This document shows, piece after piece, positions 35,874-44,989 of a stretch of 64,000 nucleotides of DNA. Below the pieces are notes generated by a model, which was given only the letters and a program-made list of their open reading frames with translations, was not told the DNA's origin and made no database searches. The stretch covers positions 2,356,001 through 2,420,000 of the forward strand of contig NZ_CP036291.1 of the NCBI RefSeq assembly GCF_007750855.1. The letters run 5' to 3'. The stretch comes from Pirellulimonas nuda (GTDB lineage: Bacteria > Planctomycetota > Planctomycetia > Pirellulales > Lacipirellulaceae). Position 1 is the stretch's first letter. Every line of letters starts with the position of its first letter. The position numbers were made by a program, and so were the translations under genes.

Positions 35874-37380
35874 CTAGCAGCCCGTTGAAAAATACCACTC
35901 CCCCGCACCAACTCTTGGCGCTAAACTGCCTCACCGACGAAAGGGTCACTTGAGCAGGAGCGAAGTGATGGGGATGGGAAGGCGAGAGCGGGACCGGCAG
36001 GACGTGTTGTTCGTGACGGCAGAGCAGCTGCCCAAGAGTCAGGGGCACGCGTTCTACGAGCGGCTCAATAGGCTGCTTTCCGAGGCGGGCTTCGACCGCG
36101 AGGTCGAGGAACTGTGCGAGCCGTACTACCAGCCGACCGGCACGCGTGGGCGGCCGTCGATCCCGCCGGGTGTCTACTTCCGGATGCTGATGGTGGGCTA
36201 CTTCGAGGGGATCGGTTCGCAGCGCGGCATCGCGTGGCGGTGCGCCGACAGCCTCAGCCTGCGGGAGTTTTGGGCGTTCCGCTGACCGAGGCGACCCCCG
36301 ATCACTCGACGCTTAGCCGGGTCCGCGACCGCCTGCCGCTGGAAGTCCATCAGGCAGTATTCCGGCTGGTGCTGCAACTGGCGGCGCAGCAGGGGCTGCT
36401 CAAAGGCAAGACGGTGGCGGTCGACTCGACCACGTAGGAAGCCGATGCGGCGATGAAGAGTATCGTGCGACGCGACACCGGAGAGGACTGGAAGGCGTAC
36501 GTCGTCGGCTTGATGAAGAAGGAAGAAGTGATCGAGGAGGGAGACGAGCCGACCGACGACGAGGTCCGCCGTTTCGACAAGAAGCGGAAGAACAAGAAGG
36601 TCTCGAACGCCGACTGGGTCAGCACGACCGACCCGAGCGCGCGGATCACCAAGCTCAAGGACGGCCGCACGCATTTGGCGTACAAGGCGGAGCACGTGGT
36701 CGATATCGAGACGGAACTGATCTTGGCGGCAGAGGTCTATCACGGCGACCACAGCGACACGAAGACCCTCTGCGACAGCGTGATGGAGGCGCAGACGCAC
36801 CTGTCAGAGGCTGGGCTGGAAGCGCAGATCGAAGAAGCGGTTGCCGACAAGGGCTACCACGCTGCCGAGCAGCTGGAACTAGTCACGTCGGTCGGGGTGC
36901 GGACGTATGTGCCGGAGCCCAAGCGCCGCGGCGAGTCGCGTCTGAGCGCCAAGCCAGTCGAGCAGCAGCGCGCGGTGAAGGGGAACCGCCGGCGGACCAA
37001 GACCGCCAAGAACAAACGGCTCCAGCGGCTGAGGAGTGAACGGGTCGAGCGCAGCTTCGCCCACGTGTGCGACACCGGCGGGTCACGCCGCACATGGCTG
37101 CGGGGGATCGACAAGGTGAGGAAGCGGTTACTGACGTCGGCGCTGGTGCGGAACCTGGGCCTGGTAATGCGGAAGCTGTTCGGGATCGGCACGCCGAGGG
37201 GCCTGCCGGGCGAAGGTGGCTCCGCCGGGCTTATGCAGCTCGCCTGGCTTCTCATCGCGGCGCTGCTCAGCTCGTGGGACGCGCCATCGACTCGATCAAC
37301 CCGCGGTATAAACTTTTGCGGCCGCCGGCCACGCCGTCGGCGGGCCGCAGAAATATGTGTTTAGATCAACGGGCTGCTAG
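35874..37380 (+). mobile_element. IS1182-like insertion sequence with inverted ends and broken transposase
   Basis: The ends are a perfect 15-bp inverted repeat: CTAGCAGCCCGTTGA at 35874-35888 and its complement at 37366-37380. Because CTAG is a palindrome at the outermost position of both ends, it can equally be read as a 4-bp target duplication, leaving an 11-bp inverted repeat and an element of about 1.5 kb. The element encodes a single DDE transposase on the plus strand. Its coding frame is broken twice, so it cannot move by itself. The right end directly abuts an IS701-type transposase remnant. Confidence 0.75.
35968..37364 (+). pseudogene. IS1182-like DDE transposase, frameshifted and interrupted by a stop
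   Basis: The reading starts at ATG 35968 with CAGGAG 9-14 bases before it. The first part (ARTYY-like CEPYYQPTGTRGRPSIPPG and FRMLMVGYFEGIGSQRGIAWR) is the DUF772 N-domain. At about 36272-36280 one T is missing in a T run (expected EFLGVPLTEATPDHS), which shifts the frame. Further on, KTVAVDSTT is followed by TAG at 36435-36437 where relatives have Leu, giving DSTT-stop-EADAAMKS. The rest (AYKAEHVVDIETELILAAEV, ADKGYHAAEQL, GVRTYVPEP, RLRSERVERSFAHVC) is the intact-looking DDE domain. Two lesions indicate an inactive copy. Confidence 0.85.
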
Positions 37381-37384
37381 CGGT

Positions 37385-37805
37385 GATTTCCACTACCTGA
37401 TCGACGGCGACTTGTTCCCGCTTGAGAGCTGGTCGAGAGGACCGCGGGCGCTGCTGAGAGGCCGGCATCCCCGACGAAGTCGTCTACCGATCGAGGTAAC
37501 GGATGGCGTTGGGGCTCTACGACTGCGCACGGCAGAACGGCGTGCGGTTCGACTGGCTGGCGTTCGACAGGGGGTACGGCTCAAAGCCGTTGTATTTGCA
37601 GCGCCCGAGCGATCATGAGCACCCGTTCGTCAACGAGGTCCCCACCACGTTTTCTTGCTGGCTTGGGGCGCCGCCGGTCACCAACCGCCCCTACCGCCAT
37701 AGCGGCGGGGGCCGACCCAAGAAGCCCCTCCGGCTGCGATCGGACGTCACTCGGCAGCGTGCGGGAGCTGATGAAGTACGACCGCGTGCTGCGCGTCCAG
37801 GGCCG
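37385..37805 (+). pseudogene. IS701-like transposase remnant (C-terminal half)
   Basis: Immediately right of the IS1182-like end the plus strand reads DFHYLIDGDLFPLESW, then after a frameshift GIPDEVVYRP-like residues, then from 37503 MALGLYDCARQNGVRFDWLAFDRGYG and FVNEVPTTFSCWL. These are the DDE_5/IS701 patterns (xHYLIDGDLFLPESW, WLxFDxxYGxKPxFL). At about 37750-37800 another frame (GSVRELMKYDRVLRVQGRS) continues the family. At least two frameshifts and loss of the N-terminal half show it is dead. It stops where the cas3 remnant begins on the other strand. Confidence 0.7.
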
Positions 37806-38487
37806 AAGCAATTCCAGCGGGAGTGTGTGGGCCGCGTCGAGAATTTTCACGCTGCCGGCCAAGCGGTGCAGCTTGCGGCAGGGATCGTTCGGCAGGCGAA
37901 CAGCGAGTCGAAGTGCTGCACGTTGGTGGTGACGATCCGTGGCGCGTCCCAGTCTTCGGCCGCTAGGCGGTTGAGACGCGATTTCTTGGATGGGTCAAGG
38001 TTGGATTGGTGCTCAATGACTACGCCGTCCCCAAGGTAATTCAATTTGCACAGCTCGGAAGTAGCGACAGCGTCAACGGTCGCTGCGTCTCGCCATGGCT
38101 CGACGGTTTTGTTCAGCCGGTCGCCCAGTTGTTGGCTGTCCGCCAGGCCAGCGTGATGCCAAGCGAGGGCGTACGCCAATCGGCGGCCCCACCGGAGTAC
38201 TGATTCGGCGGCGTGCTGGGTGTCGGCCGTGGAATGATCGCCCCGCCCAGTGACCCCTTAGATGTGGGCATCAACGCCCTCCGCTTCCTCGAGAATTACT
38301 TGAAATTCGGCAGGGTTTCCCCAGGTCATGCCAACGGCCAAGCGTTCTGCCCCACTCGGCAACGCCTGGCGCTCCAGCAAAAAGGCCGGAGCCAATTTGC
38401 CGCCAGTTCCTCCACCAAGCGCAGGTGCTCTTCGAGTGGCTCCCATGCGTCGGGCCCGCGGTCGGGGAGCATGTGGGCGTAGTGCAT
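37806..38487 (-). pseudogene. Decayed cas3 (CRISPR helicase-nuclease) fragment
   Basis: On the minus strand, pieces in different frames spell Cas3 in the right order. From 38487: MHYAHMLPDRGPDAWEPLEE; then, two frames on, GVAEWGRTLGRWHDLGK, the HD-nuclease motif; then NPAEFQVILEEAEGVDAHI and a stop; then GVTGRGDHSTADTQHAAESV and RRLAYALAWHHAGLADSQQ, further HD motifs; then VIEHQSNLDPSKKSRL and DWDAPRIVTTNVQHFDSLF; finally PCRKLHRLAGSVKILDAAH with TLPLELLRPW, the region of the helicase DEAD box (DEAQ is now DAAH). The Walker A segment between HHAGL and VIEHQSN is missing. At least four frame changes, one stop and truncation at the IS701 remnant show a pseudogene. No CRISPR repeats or other cas genes are seen. 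Confidence 0.78.
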
Positions 38488-39151
38488 CGGCGGATGATGG
38501 GTCAGGGGATGGCGCATCGTTGTCCAGGGGAGCCGTTCTGGACCTCAAGGTGACGGGATTTCGAGCCACCAGTGCGCGATCCACCATCGTCCCCGATGTC
38601 GTCGTCGCTATGAGGTTATCTCGTGACGCCTGGGCGGCAATAAGCGGCCGTTCGCCGCCGTTGGCGACGGCCGAGTTCTCGGCGCCCTGCCCTCCCGCCC
38701 GATGGACATCCGGACGATGCGGAGCACCGTTCAGACCGACATAGCGGCAGGCCCACACCAGCCGAAGCATCAAATCGTCGCGTTTTCCGCTTGTATTTGG
38801 CTGATAATCGAAACAAGGAATCGGCGGCGTCCTCGACTGAGAGCGCGGGCAATTCCTGGGTGCGGTTGTCAACGCCCGGGCTCGCGTATCGCACACGGAT
38901 GAGGTCGGGCGACGCAGGTCAGTGTCCGGATATCAGGGACTGCAACTGCAACCGATCTACCGATCGCTAACCACTAAATTTTTGCAGTTTTTGCGTCATA
39001 AGTACTTGAAGGGGTTTAGCCCCGCGAGGCTTGTTGGAGGTGCTGACTCGACTTGCTGGAGCAGCCTTGCCCGCTTCCACTCGGCACGGCCATGAAGCAC
39101 GGATACTTATTATGCCGCGTGTAATTTCGATTCGCTTGACCGGCGAAGTAC
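38488..39151. other. Degraded accessory DNA without a recognisable gene
   Basis: 664 bp between the cas3 remnant and the two-HTH gene. Several frames are open on both strands but none gives a recognisable product. The minus-strand stretch VRYASPGVDNRTQELPALS near 38890-38830 might be part of a further decayed gene, unidentified. An A/T-rich patch (TAAATTTTTGCAGTTTTTGCGT) at about 38976-38998 differs from the surroundings. No CRISPR-like repeat with spacers was found here. Confidence 0.4.
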
Positions 39152-40627
39152 TCAAACCTGCTCCAGTTCCGAAAACAACTGCTCTCCGATTTCGCCATGC
39201 CGCTGGCGCAGCCGCGTTACTGTGCTCACGTCAATCCCTAGCTCCTCGGCGATCTGCTCCGCGGACTTGTCGGTCCCGAGTGACGCCAAGATCCCCTTAA
39301 TTAGCTCGTCGAGTTCCATGTCAGTGGATGGGTCGCAGTTTTCCGACTGCTCCGTGAAGACTGGGGTCACGCCGTCGAACGATTGCTTCGTCAAGCGGCT
39401 TTCAGGCACGTCTAGAACGCTGCGAGCAATTAGGTTGCGGCGGAAGCCGCGTTTCCGAAATTTGCTAGAATCCGTTACCAGAGACAGCTTGTAGCGAGCG
39501 ACGATATCCAGCCACAGTTCGAGCTTCAAGTCAAGGCCCGTGACTAGCTTGAACCCGCTCGCGTACTTGCTGAACACGGTAGAGACCGACTCATGATTCG
39601 CCTGGGCGACTTGCTTGAACGTCTTCTCTGTTCCGGGATGGTAGACGCCGTCCGACCAGCCTTCGCACGCATCCCAGACTTTCAGGTATTCTCGCTGTTT
39701 GGCTGCGTGGACCCGGGTCTCGGGGAGTTCGTACTTGCCTTTGAGGAGCTTGGCCTGGCCTTCGATGTCTTCCAAGATTTGCCGAAGCGACGGCCTCGGA
39801 TCAACGTGGAAAATGGTTTCGCTCGGGACAAGGTCCAGCCAATGGTCGTTCCTGTCTTCGAGCAGCGACAGCGCGAACTGTCGCTGTATGTCGCGGCGCG
39901 ACGTGTCTCCTGGAATCGCTGCTTGATCCGCACCGGCTCGCCAGAGAAGAATCGCAAGTTCGACAACGCTCTTCGACGGAAGCACACAAAGTAAAACCCT
40001 CGCGTAGTGCCGTACCGTCACTGGAGTCACCGACGCGAAGAGGAACATCGTACTCGGTGTTTCATCGTCGAGCTTATCGAACTCGAAGGCTGGGTTCGGC
40101 GCAAGGCGCCCTACGCGAATCGCATGCAGCATGCGGATTGCGCGATCGCGGAGAGCTAGTGCGCGAGCTCGCTCGGCGTCGTCCTGCCCTCTGGGTACGG
40201 CTGTGAGGCCCCAAGACATCGCGCTCTGAATCGCAGCTTCTCGCAGCTCTTCAGGCGACTGACCCGCAGGGTCATCGGTTTGAGCCGACTTCTTCGCACC
40301 CTCGTGCTCGTCGTTGTTCAAGACCTTCCAAAACTCAGCGTAGTACGGGTGGCGTCGCGTCACCTCCCACCGCATCGATGCATCGAGTCCGGACAGCGCG
40401 TCTTCCGGGCGCAGGTAAATCTTCCGCACATCCGGCTCCGCGTTGGCAGCCTTCGCCGTCATTACTCTCTCTGCCTTTCGAAGATTCCTTAGCCACGCAC
40501 GTTGGTCCTCGTCGAATTCTTTTGCGTCCCGATGCCTTGCTAGAGCTCGAACGGCGCGAAAGCCCGCCCTTCTCGACTTCAGCTGGAACTGGCGTTGGGC
40601 CAGCGCCTCCAAAAATTTATGGGGCAT
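39152..40627 (-). CDS. Unknown protein with two helix-turn-helix-like segments
   Basis: 491 residues, ATG at 40627. I do not recognise the family. A middle segment (YLKVWDACEGWSDGVYHPG then EKTFKQVAQANHESVSTVF) looks like a helix-turn-helix with a preceding sigma-like helix. Near the C-terminus GTDKSAEQIAEELGIDVST then VTRLRQRHGEIGEQ is a second, clearer helix-turn-helix. The N-terminus is basic and helical (RQFQLKSRRAGFRAVRALAR). No membrane segment or enzyme motif was found. It sits between the cas3/IS graveyard and the excisionase/integrase pair and is divergent from them, which suggests an element-borne regulator or replication protein. GC content is visibly lower than in the flanking genes. 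Confidence 0.6.
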   Translation of the reverse strand: MPHKFLEALAQRQFQLKSRRAGFRAVRALARHRDAKEFDEDQRAWLRNLRKAERVMTAKAANAEPDVRKIYLRPEDALSGLDASMRWEVTRRHPYYAEFWKVLNNDEHEGAKKSAQTDDPAGQSPEELREAAIQSAMSWGLTAVPRGQDDAERARALALRDRAIRMLHAIRVGRLAPNPAFEFDKLDDETPSTMFLFASVTPVTVRHYARVLLCVLPSKSVVELAILLWRAGADQAAIPGDTSRRDIQRQFALSLLEDRNDHWLDLVPSETIFHVDPRPSLRQILEDIEGQAKLLKGKYELPETRVHAAKQREYLKVWDACEGWSDGVYHPGTEKTFKQVAQANHESVSTVFSKYASGFKLVTGLDLKLELWLDIVARYKLSLVTDSSKFRKRGFRRNLIARSVLDVPESRLTKQSFDGVTPVFTEQSENCDPSTDMELDELIKGILASLGTDKSAEQIAEELGIDVSTVTRLRQRHGEIGEQLFSELEQV

Positions 40628-40796
40628 CGTTAGTCGCAAGTCTTTTTCAGATAGGTGTTTGTGTCAATCTGGACCGTTGTGCGCGTCTTGCTCACCCATC
40701 TTAGAACCGGGAAGGGCAAAGTTAACGTCCACGTAATTTCGGATGAGGAAGCTTCCAGAGGGTGAATGAATCTAGGTCGATCTCTGGACTGCTTCG

Positions 40797-41117
40797 ATGG
40801 CCACACACCAACCACAGTCAACTCAATCCCAACCCGGCGATCAAGAGCCAGAGCGCGGCTTTGAGTCGGTCGACGACTGCGCCCGCCGCGCCGGCGTCTC
40901 ATCGACAGCGGTTCGTCGCTGGATCCGGCGGGGCCAGATTGACTTCGCCCAGCCGGGCGGCCCCGGTTCGAGGCTGCTCATTCCGCTCGATGCCTTGGAC
41001 GGCCTGATTTCGCGTGCCCCAGCCGCATCGACGTCCGCCGCCTCACCCGCTTCCGAACACAAGTCCACGCCAGCCGGCCCTAGGCCGGCGTGGCGAACTG
41101 CCAACAAGTTCCTCTAA
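40797..41117 (+). CDS. Small excisionase-like helix-turn-helix protein
   Basis: 106 residues. Residues about 22-65 (FESVDDCARRAGVSSTAV, RRWIRRGQIDFAQPGG, RLLIPLDALDGLI) match the winged helix-turn-helix of MerR/excisionase-type proteins that read a target and often an arginine-rich turn. The C-terminal tail is Ala/Ser/Pro-rich and low complexity. It lies 15 bp before the integrase gene and is probably co-transcribed with it; small basic HTH proteins next to integrases often act as recombination directionality factors. Regulation of the integrase is equally possible. Confidence 0.72.
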   Translation: MATHQPQSTQSQPGDQEPERGFESVDDCARRAGVSSTAVRRWIRRGQIDFAQPGGPGSRLLIPLDALDGLISRAPAASTSAASPASEHKSTPAGPRPAWRTANKFL

Positions 41118-41132
41118 CAGAGTTCAGCAACC

Positions 41133-42398
41133 ATGCCTGCAAAAAGCAATACTCCCGAAATCCAGTGTGCATTCTACTCCTGGCGATTGTTCCGGCGAAA
41201 CGGCGTCTATTTTGCCGACGGCCGCTCGCACTCCGACCGTCCTGGGCGCCGTTCGCTCGGCACAAAGGATGAGGCCGAGGCCCGTCGCCTCCTGGTCGAC
41301 CTCGACCGCTTGAAGGCCGAAGCGTGCGGACTTGCCCCACGCCGCTCGGCATCGACCGAGTCGGTGGCGGCGCCGTTGCTACTCCTCGATGGCCGCAAAC
41401 TGTTTGAGGCCCACCTTGCCCGTTCGCCGGTCACCGGCGGTATCCAGCCCTCAACACAAAAGCGTTATCGTGCGATTCTCGACAAGTTCCTGACATTCTG
41501 CGCCACAAGCCGCATCGGTAGCTGGAACGACGTCGACGCGTCGGTGTTAGAACGGTACTCGGCGTTCCTGCAGCCCAATTATGCGGCCAAGACGATCCAT
41601 GCCGAGCTGACGCTTTGCAAGCAGATTGTCAAATGGCTGATCGACCGCGGGCACTTGCAGGGCCGGGAGCCGATCCGTCTTGCGATGCGCAAAGCCCAGA
41701 GCCAGGCAGCTTATTGCTGGCGACCAGAAGAAGTCGACGCGATGCTGGCACTTTGCCTAGAGAGCCCTGAACTGGGTTGGCTCCACGACGTCATCTTAAC
41801 GCTGGCCACAACCGGCCTACGCATCGCGGAGCTCGCTGGCCTGCGTTGGTCCGACATCTGCCTTGACGACAAGATGCTATCGCTTAGCGATGAGACCGGC
41901 GTGTCGCCCACAAGAAAGTCTGAGGATCGGCGCCGACTGAAAAGTGGGCGCGGACGGTCACTTCCCATTCACGATGACCTTCTGCTAGTGCTTCAGCGAT
42001 TGCCGCAGAGGACAGGGTTGGTGCTCCGGGGCCCTCGCGGTGGCAAGCTCAAGCCGGACACCGTACGCCGAATTCTGGTGCGCGACGTGCTGACGCCCCT
42101 CGGCCCGCGTTTTCCGAGCCCGTCGGGTGGGCAGGGGTTCAGCGACGGTCGACTGCACAGCTTCCGCCATTATTTCTGTTCGACATGCGCTAACTCGCGC
42201 GTCCCGGAGCCGATGTTGATGCCCTGGCTTGGGCACGCCGACAGCGCCATGGTGCGTCGCTATTATCACCTGCACGACGCCGACGCGCGACAGAAACTTT
42301 GTGCTGTCCGCTTCGTGGGCGTTAATGCGGCGGGTCGTCCCGCTGCCGTCCACGACAGCGATTCCGTTGTTGACCAGGAGGCGCCGAAGCCCACCTGA
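41133..42398 (+). CDS. Tyrosine-type site-specific recombinase (integrase)
   Basis: 421 residues. The core-binding domain lies at about residues 75-185 ([17 protein letters not shown]), and the catalytic domain follows. Active-site residues visible are the first Arg in [14 protein letters not shown], the H-x-x-R of LHSFRHYF, the His of WLGHADSAM and the Tyr of VRRYYHLHD, giving the complete R-H-R-H-Y set. An N-terminal arm-type domain is likely at [17 protein letters not shown]. It points at a tRNA-Ser gene whose end lies 127 bp downstream, the usual arrangement for an integrase that inserts its element at the tRNA 3' end. Confidence 0.93.
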   Translation: MPAKSNTPEIQCAFYSWRLFRRNGVYFADGRSHSDRPGRRSLGTKDEAEARRLLVDLDRLKAEACGLAPRRSASTESVAAPLLLLDGRKLFEAHLARSPVTGGIQPSTQKRYRAILDKFLTFCATSRIGSWNDVDASVLERYSAFLQPNYAAKTIHAELTLCKQIVKWLIDRGHLQGREPIRLAMRKAQSQAAYCWRPEEVDAMLALCLESPELGWLHDVILTLATTGLRIAELAGLRWSDICLDDKMLSLSDETGVSPTRKSEDRRRLKSGRGRSLPIHDDLLLVLQRLPQRTGLVLRGPRGGKLKPDTVRRILVRDVLTPLGPRFPSPSGGQGFSDGRLHSFRHYFCSTCANSRVPEPMLMPWLGHADSAMVRRYYHLHDADARQKLCAVRFVGVNAAGRPAAVHDSDSVVDQEAPKPT

Positions 42399-42439
42399 GC
42401 GGGCGACCAACTGCCGTCGGAGCGGCTGATTGACCCAGT

Positions 42440-42465
42440 GATTGCCCCAGTTGACTGGGGCAATC
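42440..42465. terminator. Perfect 10-bp stem hairpin after the integrase
   Basis: GATTGCCCCA at 42440-42449 is complementary to TGGGGCAATC at 42456-42465, with a 6-base loop. It lies 42 bp after the integrase stop and before the tRNA gene. There is no run of T after it, so it is not a textbook intrinsic terminator; it might end transcripts in both directions or protect an RNA end. Confidence 0.45.
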
Positions 42466-42524
42466 GATTGCCTCGCCGTAAGTCGTTCATAAATAACGCC
42501 TTACCAAGAGGCCTGGGACCTAAG

Positions 42525-42607
42525 CGGAGGGCACGGGACTCGAACCCGCAACCCCTTGCGGGGCACCTGAATTCCAATCAGGCCGCTAGCCAATTCGCCT
42601 ACCCTCC
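42525..42607 (-). tRNA. tRNA-Ser (anticodon GGA)
   Basis: Read on the minus strand from 42607, GGAGGGT pairs with GCCCTCC to form the acceptor stem. CCTGA-TTGGAAT-TCAGG is the anticodon arm, with anticodon GGA (serine). A long variable arm TGCCCCGCAAGGGGT follows, as required of serine tRNAs, then GCGGG-TTCGAGT-CCCGT as the T arm. The discriminator is G and CCA is not encoded. It lies 127 bp downstream of the integrase and is likely the island's insertion site. Confidence 0.92.
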
Positions 42608-42697
42608 GAAGATCTGCGACGCACAAACTATAGCTTGCCCGGGGGGGAGTCGGGAAGTGATGGGGCGAAGTTTTGCCGGACGGGCCGGGCCCGCGGG

Positions 42698-44056
42698 TTA
42701 GTCCATCGCCTTGGCGCCCTGGATGAGCTGGATAAATTCCTTGTTCGACTTGAACTTGGCCAGCTTGCTGGTGAGCTGCTCCATCGCATCGACGTGGTGC
42801 ATGCTCGAGAGGGTCCGCCGCAGCATGGTGGCGGCGTGCAGCGTCTCCGACGGGAGCAGCTTTTCCTCGCGACGCGTGCCCGATTGCTCGATGTCGATCG
42901 CGGGGTAGACACGGCGGTCGGAGAGCTTGCGGTCGAGCACCAGCTCCATGTTGCCCGTGCCTTTGAACTCCTGAAAGATCAGGTCGTCCATGCGGCTGCC
43001 GGTCTCGATCAGGGCGGTGCCGACGATGGTCAGTGATCCCCCTTCTTCGAACGCGCGGGCCGTGGCGAAGAGTTTCTTGGGGATGTCCATCGCCTTGATG
43101 TCGACGCCGCCGCTCATGGTGCGGCCGGTGTTGCCGACCCACTTGTTGAACGCGCGGGCGAGGCGGGTGATAGAGTCCATCAGCAAGAAGACGTCTTTGC
43201 CCATCTCGGCGAGCCGGCGGCAACGTTCGATCGTCAACTGGGAGAGCCTGACGTGGCTCTCGACGTCGCAATCGAGGCTGCTCGCGAAGACCTCGCCCTG
43301 GACGTTCCGCTTCATGTCGGTTACTTCTTCGGGCCGCTCATCGATCAACATCACCATGACGGCGACGTCGGGATGGTTGGTCGAGATCGAGTGGCTGATC
43401 TGCTGCATCAACACCGTCTTGCCGGTGCGTGGCGGCGCCACGATCAGGGCGCGTTGCCCCTTGCCGAGCGGGGTGAGCAGGTCCATCACCCGGGTGCTGA
43501 GCGGCTCGGGGCCCGTCTCGAGCCGGAGCCACTCCTCGGGGGTAATCGGGGTTAGCTCGTCGAAGTTCTTGACGCCCAAGTAGTCGTCGGGCGCCACGCC
43601 TTCCACGTCGAGCAGCTCGCGGAGCCGGGGCCCCTGCCCTCGCCGCTGGTGTTGCACCAGGCCCCCCAGCAGCAACCCTTCGCGGAGCCCGTACCTCTCG
43701 ATCATCGTCCCGGGGACGAAGGGGTCGGTGCGTTCCCGGGTGAAGTTGGTCGACGGGTCGCGGAGGAACCCGTAGCCATTGGGGTGCATCTCGAGCACGC
43801 CCGAGCCGGGGGTCAACGTGGTTGTGTCGACCGGTTCGTCGGAGAAGTTCTCGCGACGGTTCTCGTATCCGTTTTGCCCCTGGCCTTGGCCTTGACCTTG
43901 GCCGGGGTTGCGTCGGCGACCGCCGCGCGAACCGTTGTTTCGGTAGCCTGCGCGGCCCTGGGTGTTGCCTTGGCTGCCGCCTTGGCCGCCACCCTGCCCA
44001 CCGCCCTGATTGTTGCGTCCGCGTGAGCGTCCGCCGGCCCTGTTTCCTCTTGCCAT
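42698..44056 (-). CDS. rho: Transcription termination factor Rho
   Basis: 452 residues, ATG at 44056. Rho is an RNA-dependent ATPase hexamer that ends transcription. The N-terminus (to about residue 70) is rich in Gly, Gln, Arg and Asn (GGGQGGGQGGSQ, GQGQGQGQGQ), an extension typical of some Rho proteins. Then come the RNA-binding cold-shock-like domain (GSGVLEMHPNGYGFLRDP) and the ATPase domain with Walker A APPRTGKT, IDERPEEVTDM, DSITRLARAFN, TGRTMSGGVDIKAMDIPKK and QEFKGTGNMELVLDR. The core is intact. It lies next to the tRNA-Ser and divides the mobile region from the chromosome backbone. Confidence 0.96.
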   Translation of the reverse strand: MARGNRAGGRSRGRNNQGGGQGGGQGGSQGNTQGRAGYRNNGSRGGRRRNPGQGQGQGQGQNGYENRRENFSDEPVDTTTLTPGSGVLEMHPNGYGFLRDPSTNFTRERTDPFVPGTMIERYGLREGLLLGGLVQHQRRGQGPRLRELLDVEGVAPDDYLGVKNFDELTPITPEEWLRLETGPEPLSTRVMDLLTPLGKGQRALIVAPPRTGKTVLMQQISHSISTNHPDVAVMVMLIDERPEEVTDMKRNVQGEVFASSLDCDVESHVRLSQLTIERCRRLAEMGKDVFLLMDSITRLARAFNKWVGNTGRTMSGGVDIKAMDIPKKLFATARAFEEGGSLTIVGTALIETGSRMDDLIFQEFKGTGNMELVLDRKLSDRRVYPAIDIEQSGTRREEKLLPSETLHAATMLRRTLSSMHHVDAMEQLTSKLAKFKSNKEFIQLIQGAKAMD

Positions 44057-44989
44057 GCCTCTACAAACCTCAAAAAACCTAGATGTGAATCCCAGCTTTC
44101 GGCCGCGCCGAGGGCTGGATGACCGGCGAATCATCTCGCGTCGGTCGGTTCCCGAAAGGACAATCCCTCCGCCGTACGGGACCTTGGCGGAGACGCGCGT
44201 GTGACGGTGTCACTCGTGCTGCGAATCTCAAAAAAACTGGCTGCCAGCGTTGGATGGGCTCTACGGTAGGGCCAGGCACCCTGGGGACGGCCTCGACGCA
44301 GGCGAATGGGATTCGCTCATCGGGCGGTCGCTCGACCGGCTAGCGAAAGGCGATGTGCCTATCGCGGAAGTGAAGCGCCTTGAAGTGAAGCGTCAAAGTT
44401 TGCTGAATCGGTACGCGTGCCGAGGGGGCATTCTCGCCCAACAGGAGAGTCCGCTGTTCACAAGAAGCCAAGCTGGCGCGCCACTCGACCAGGCCGCTTG
44501 GGCCACCGAGAACACGCAACCTTTGAGTCCGTCTGGCGGGCGTCGGACAATCAGCAGATCACGCCCACCGCTCTGCCTGCCCGGCCCCAACCTACACAAG
44601 CCTCTGGGCACGCCGAATGAACGTAACTCTACTGACGAGTGCCTCGCGGTAAACGGGCCATCGCGAAAAACGGCTTCCAGTGAAAGGGAATCTTTCCGCG
44701 AACACACTTCGCAGAAACCGAATCCACCCTCGAGAAAACCTGTGCAGAACGACAGGTTTGTTTCACCGCGTGTAGTATTCGCCACTGCGGAATACCTGTC
44801 AATAGAGCATCTAGAAACTTCCTGCCCGCCGGCCAGCCCCGCCGCGGCCCGAAATTCCGGTCGGATCCCCCCAGATTGCCTCATCCGGGGCTTTCTCCCA
44901 GCCGATACCACCACTACGGGGCGGCTCCGGATAGTCCCCCGCGCCGCTCGCTGCGCCAGCCGGTCCACCTGATCGAAAGGGTACTCACG
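44057..44989. other. Long intergenic region, no gene supported
   Basis: 933 bp between the divergent rho and thioredoxin-family genes. Open frames of up to 240 codons exist on both strands but contain no signal, domain or family pattern and look like high-GC artefacts. Rho leaders are often long and autoregulated, so part of this may be the rho 5' leader (inference). A C/A-rich tract lies at about 44700-44800. The downstream ATG at 44990 has AAAGG 11-15 bases before it. Confidence 0.4.

Noticed and set aside
37381-39151. Possible CRISPR array near the cas3 remnant
   Set aside because: No regularly spaced repeats were seen in this stretch or elsewhere in the window.
44250-44972. 240-codon plus frame between rho and the thioredoxin gene
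   Set aside because: No ribosome site, domain or plausible composition; treated as intergenic.
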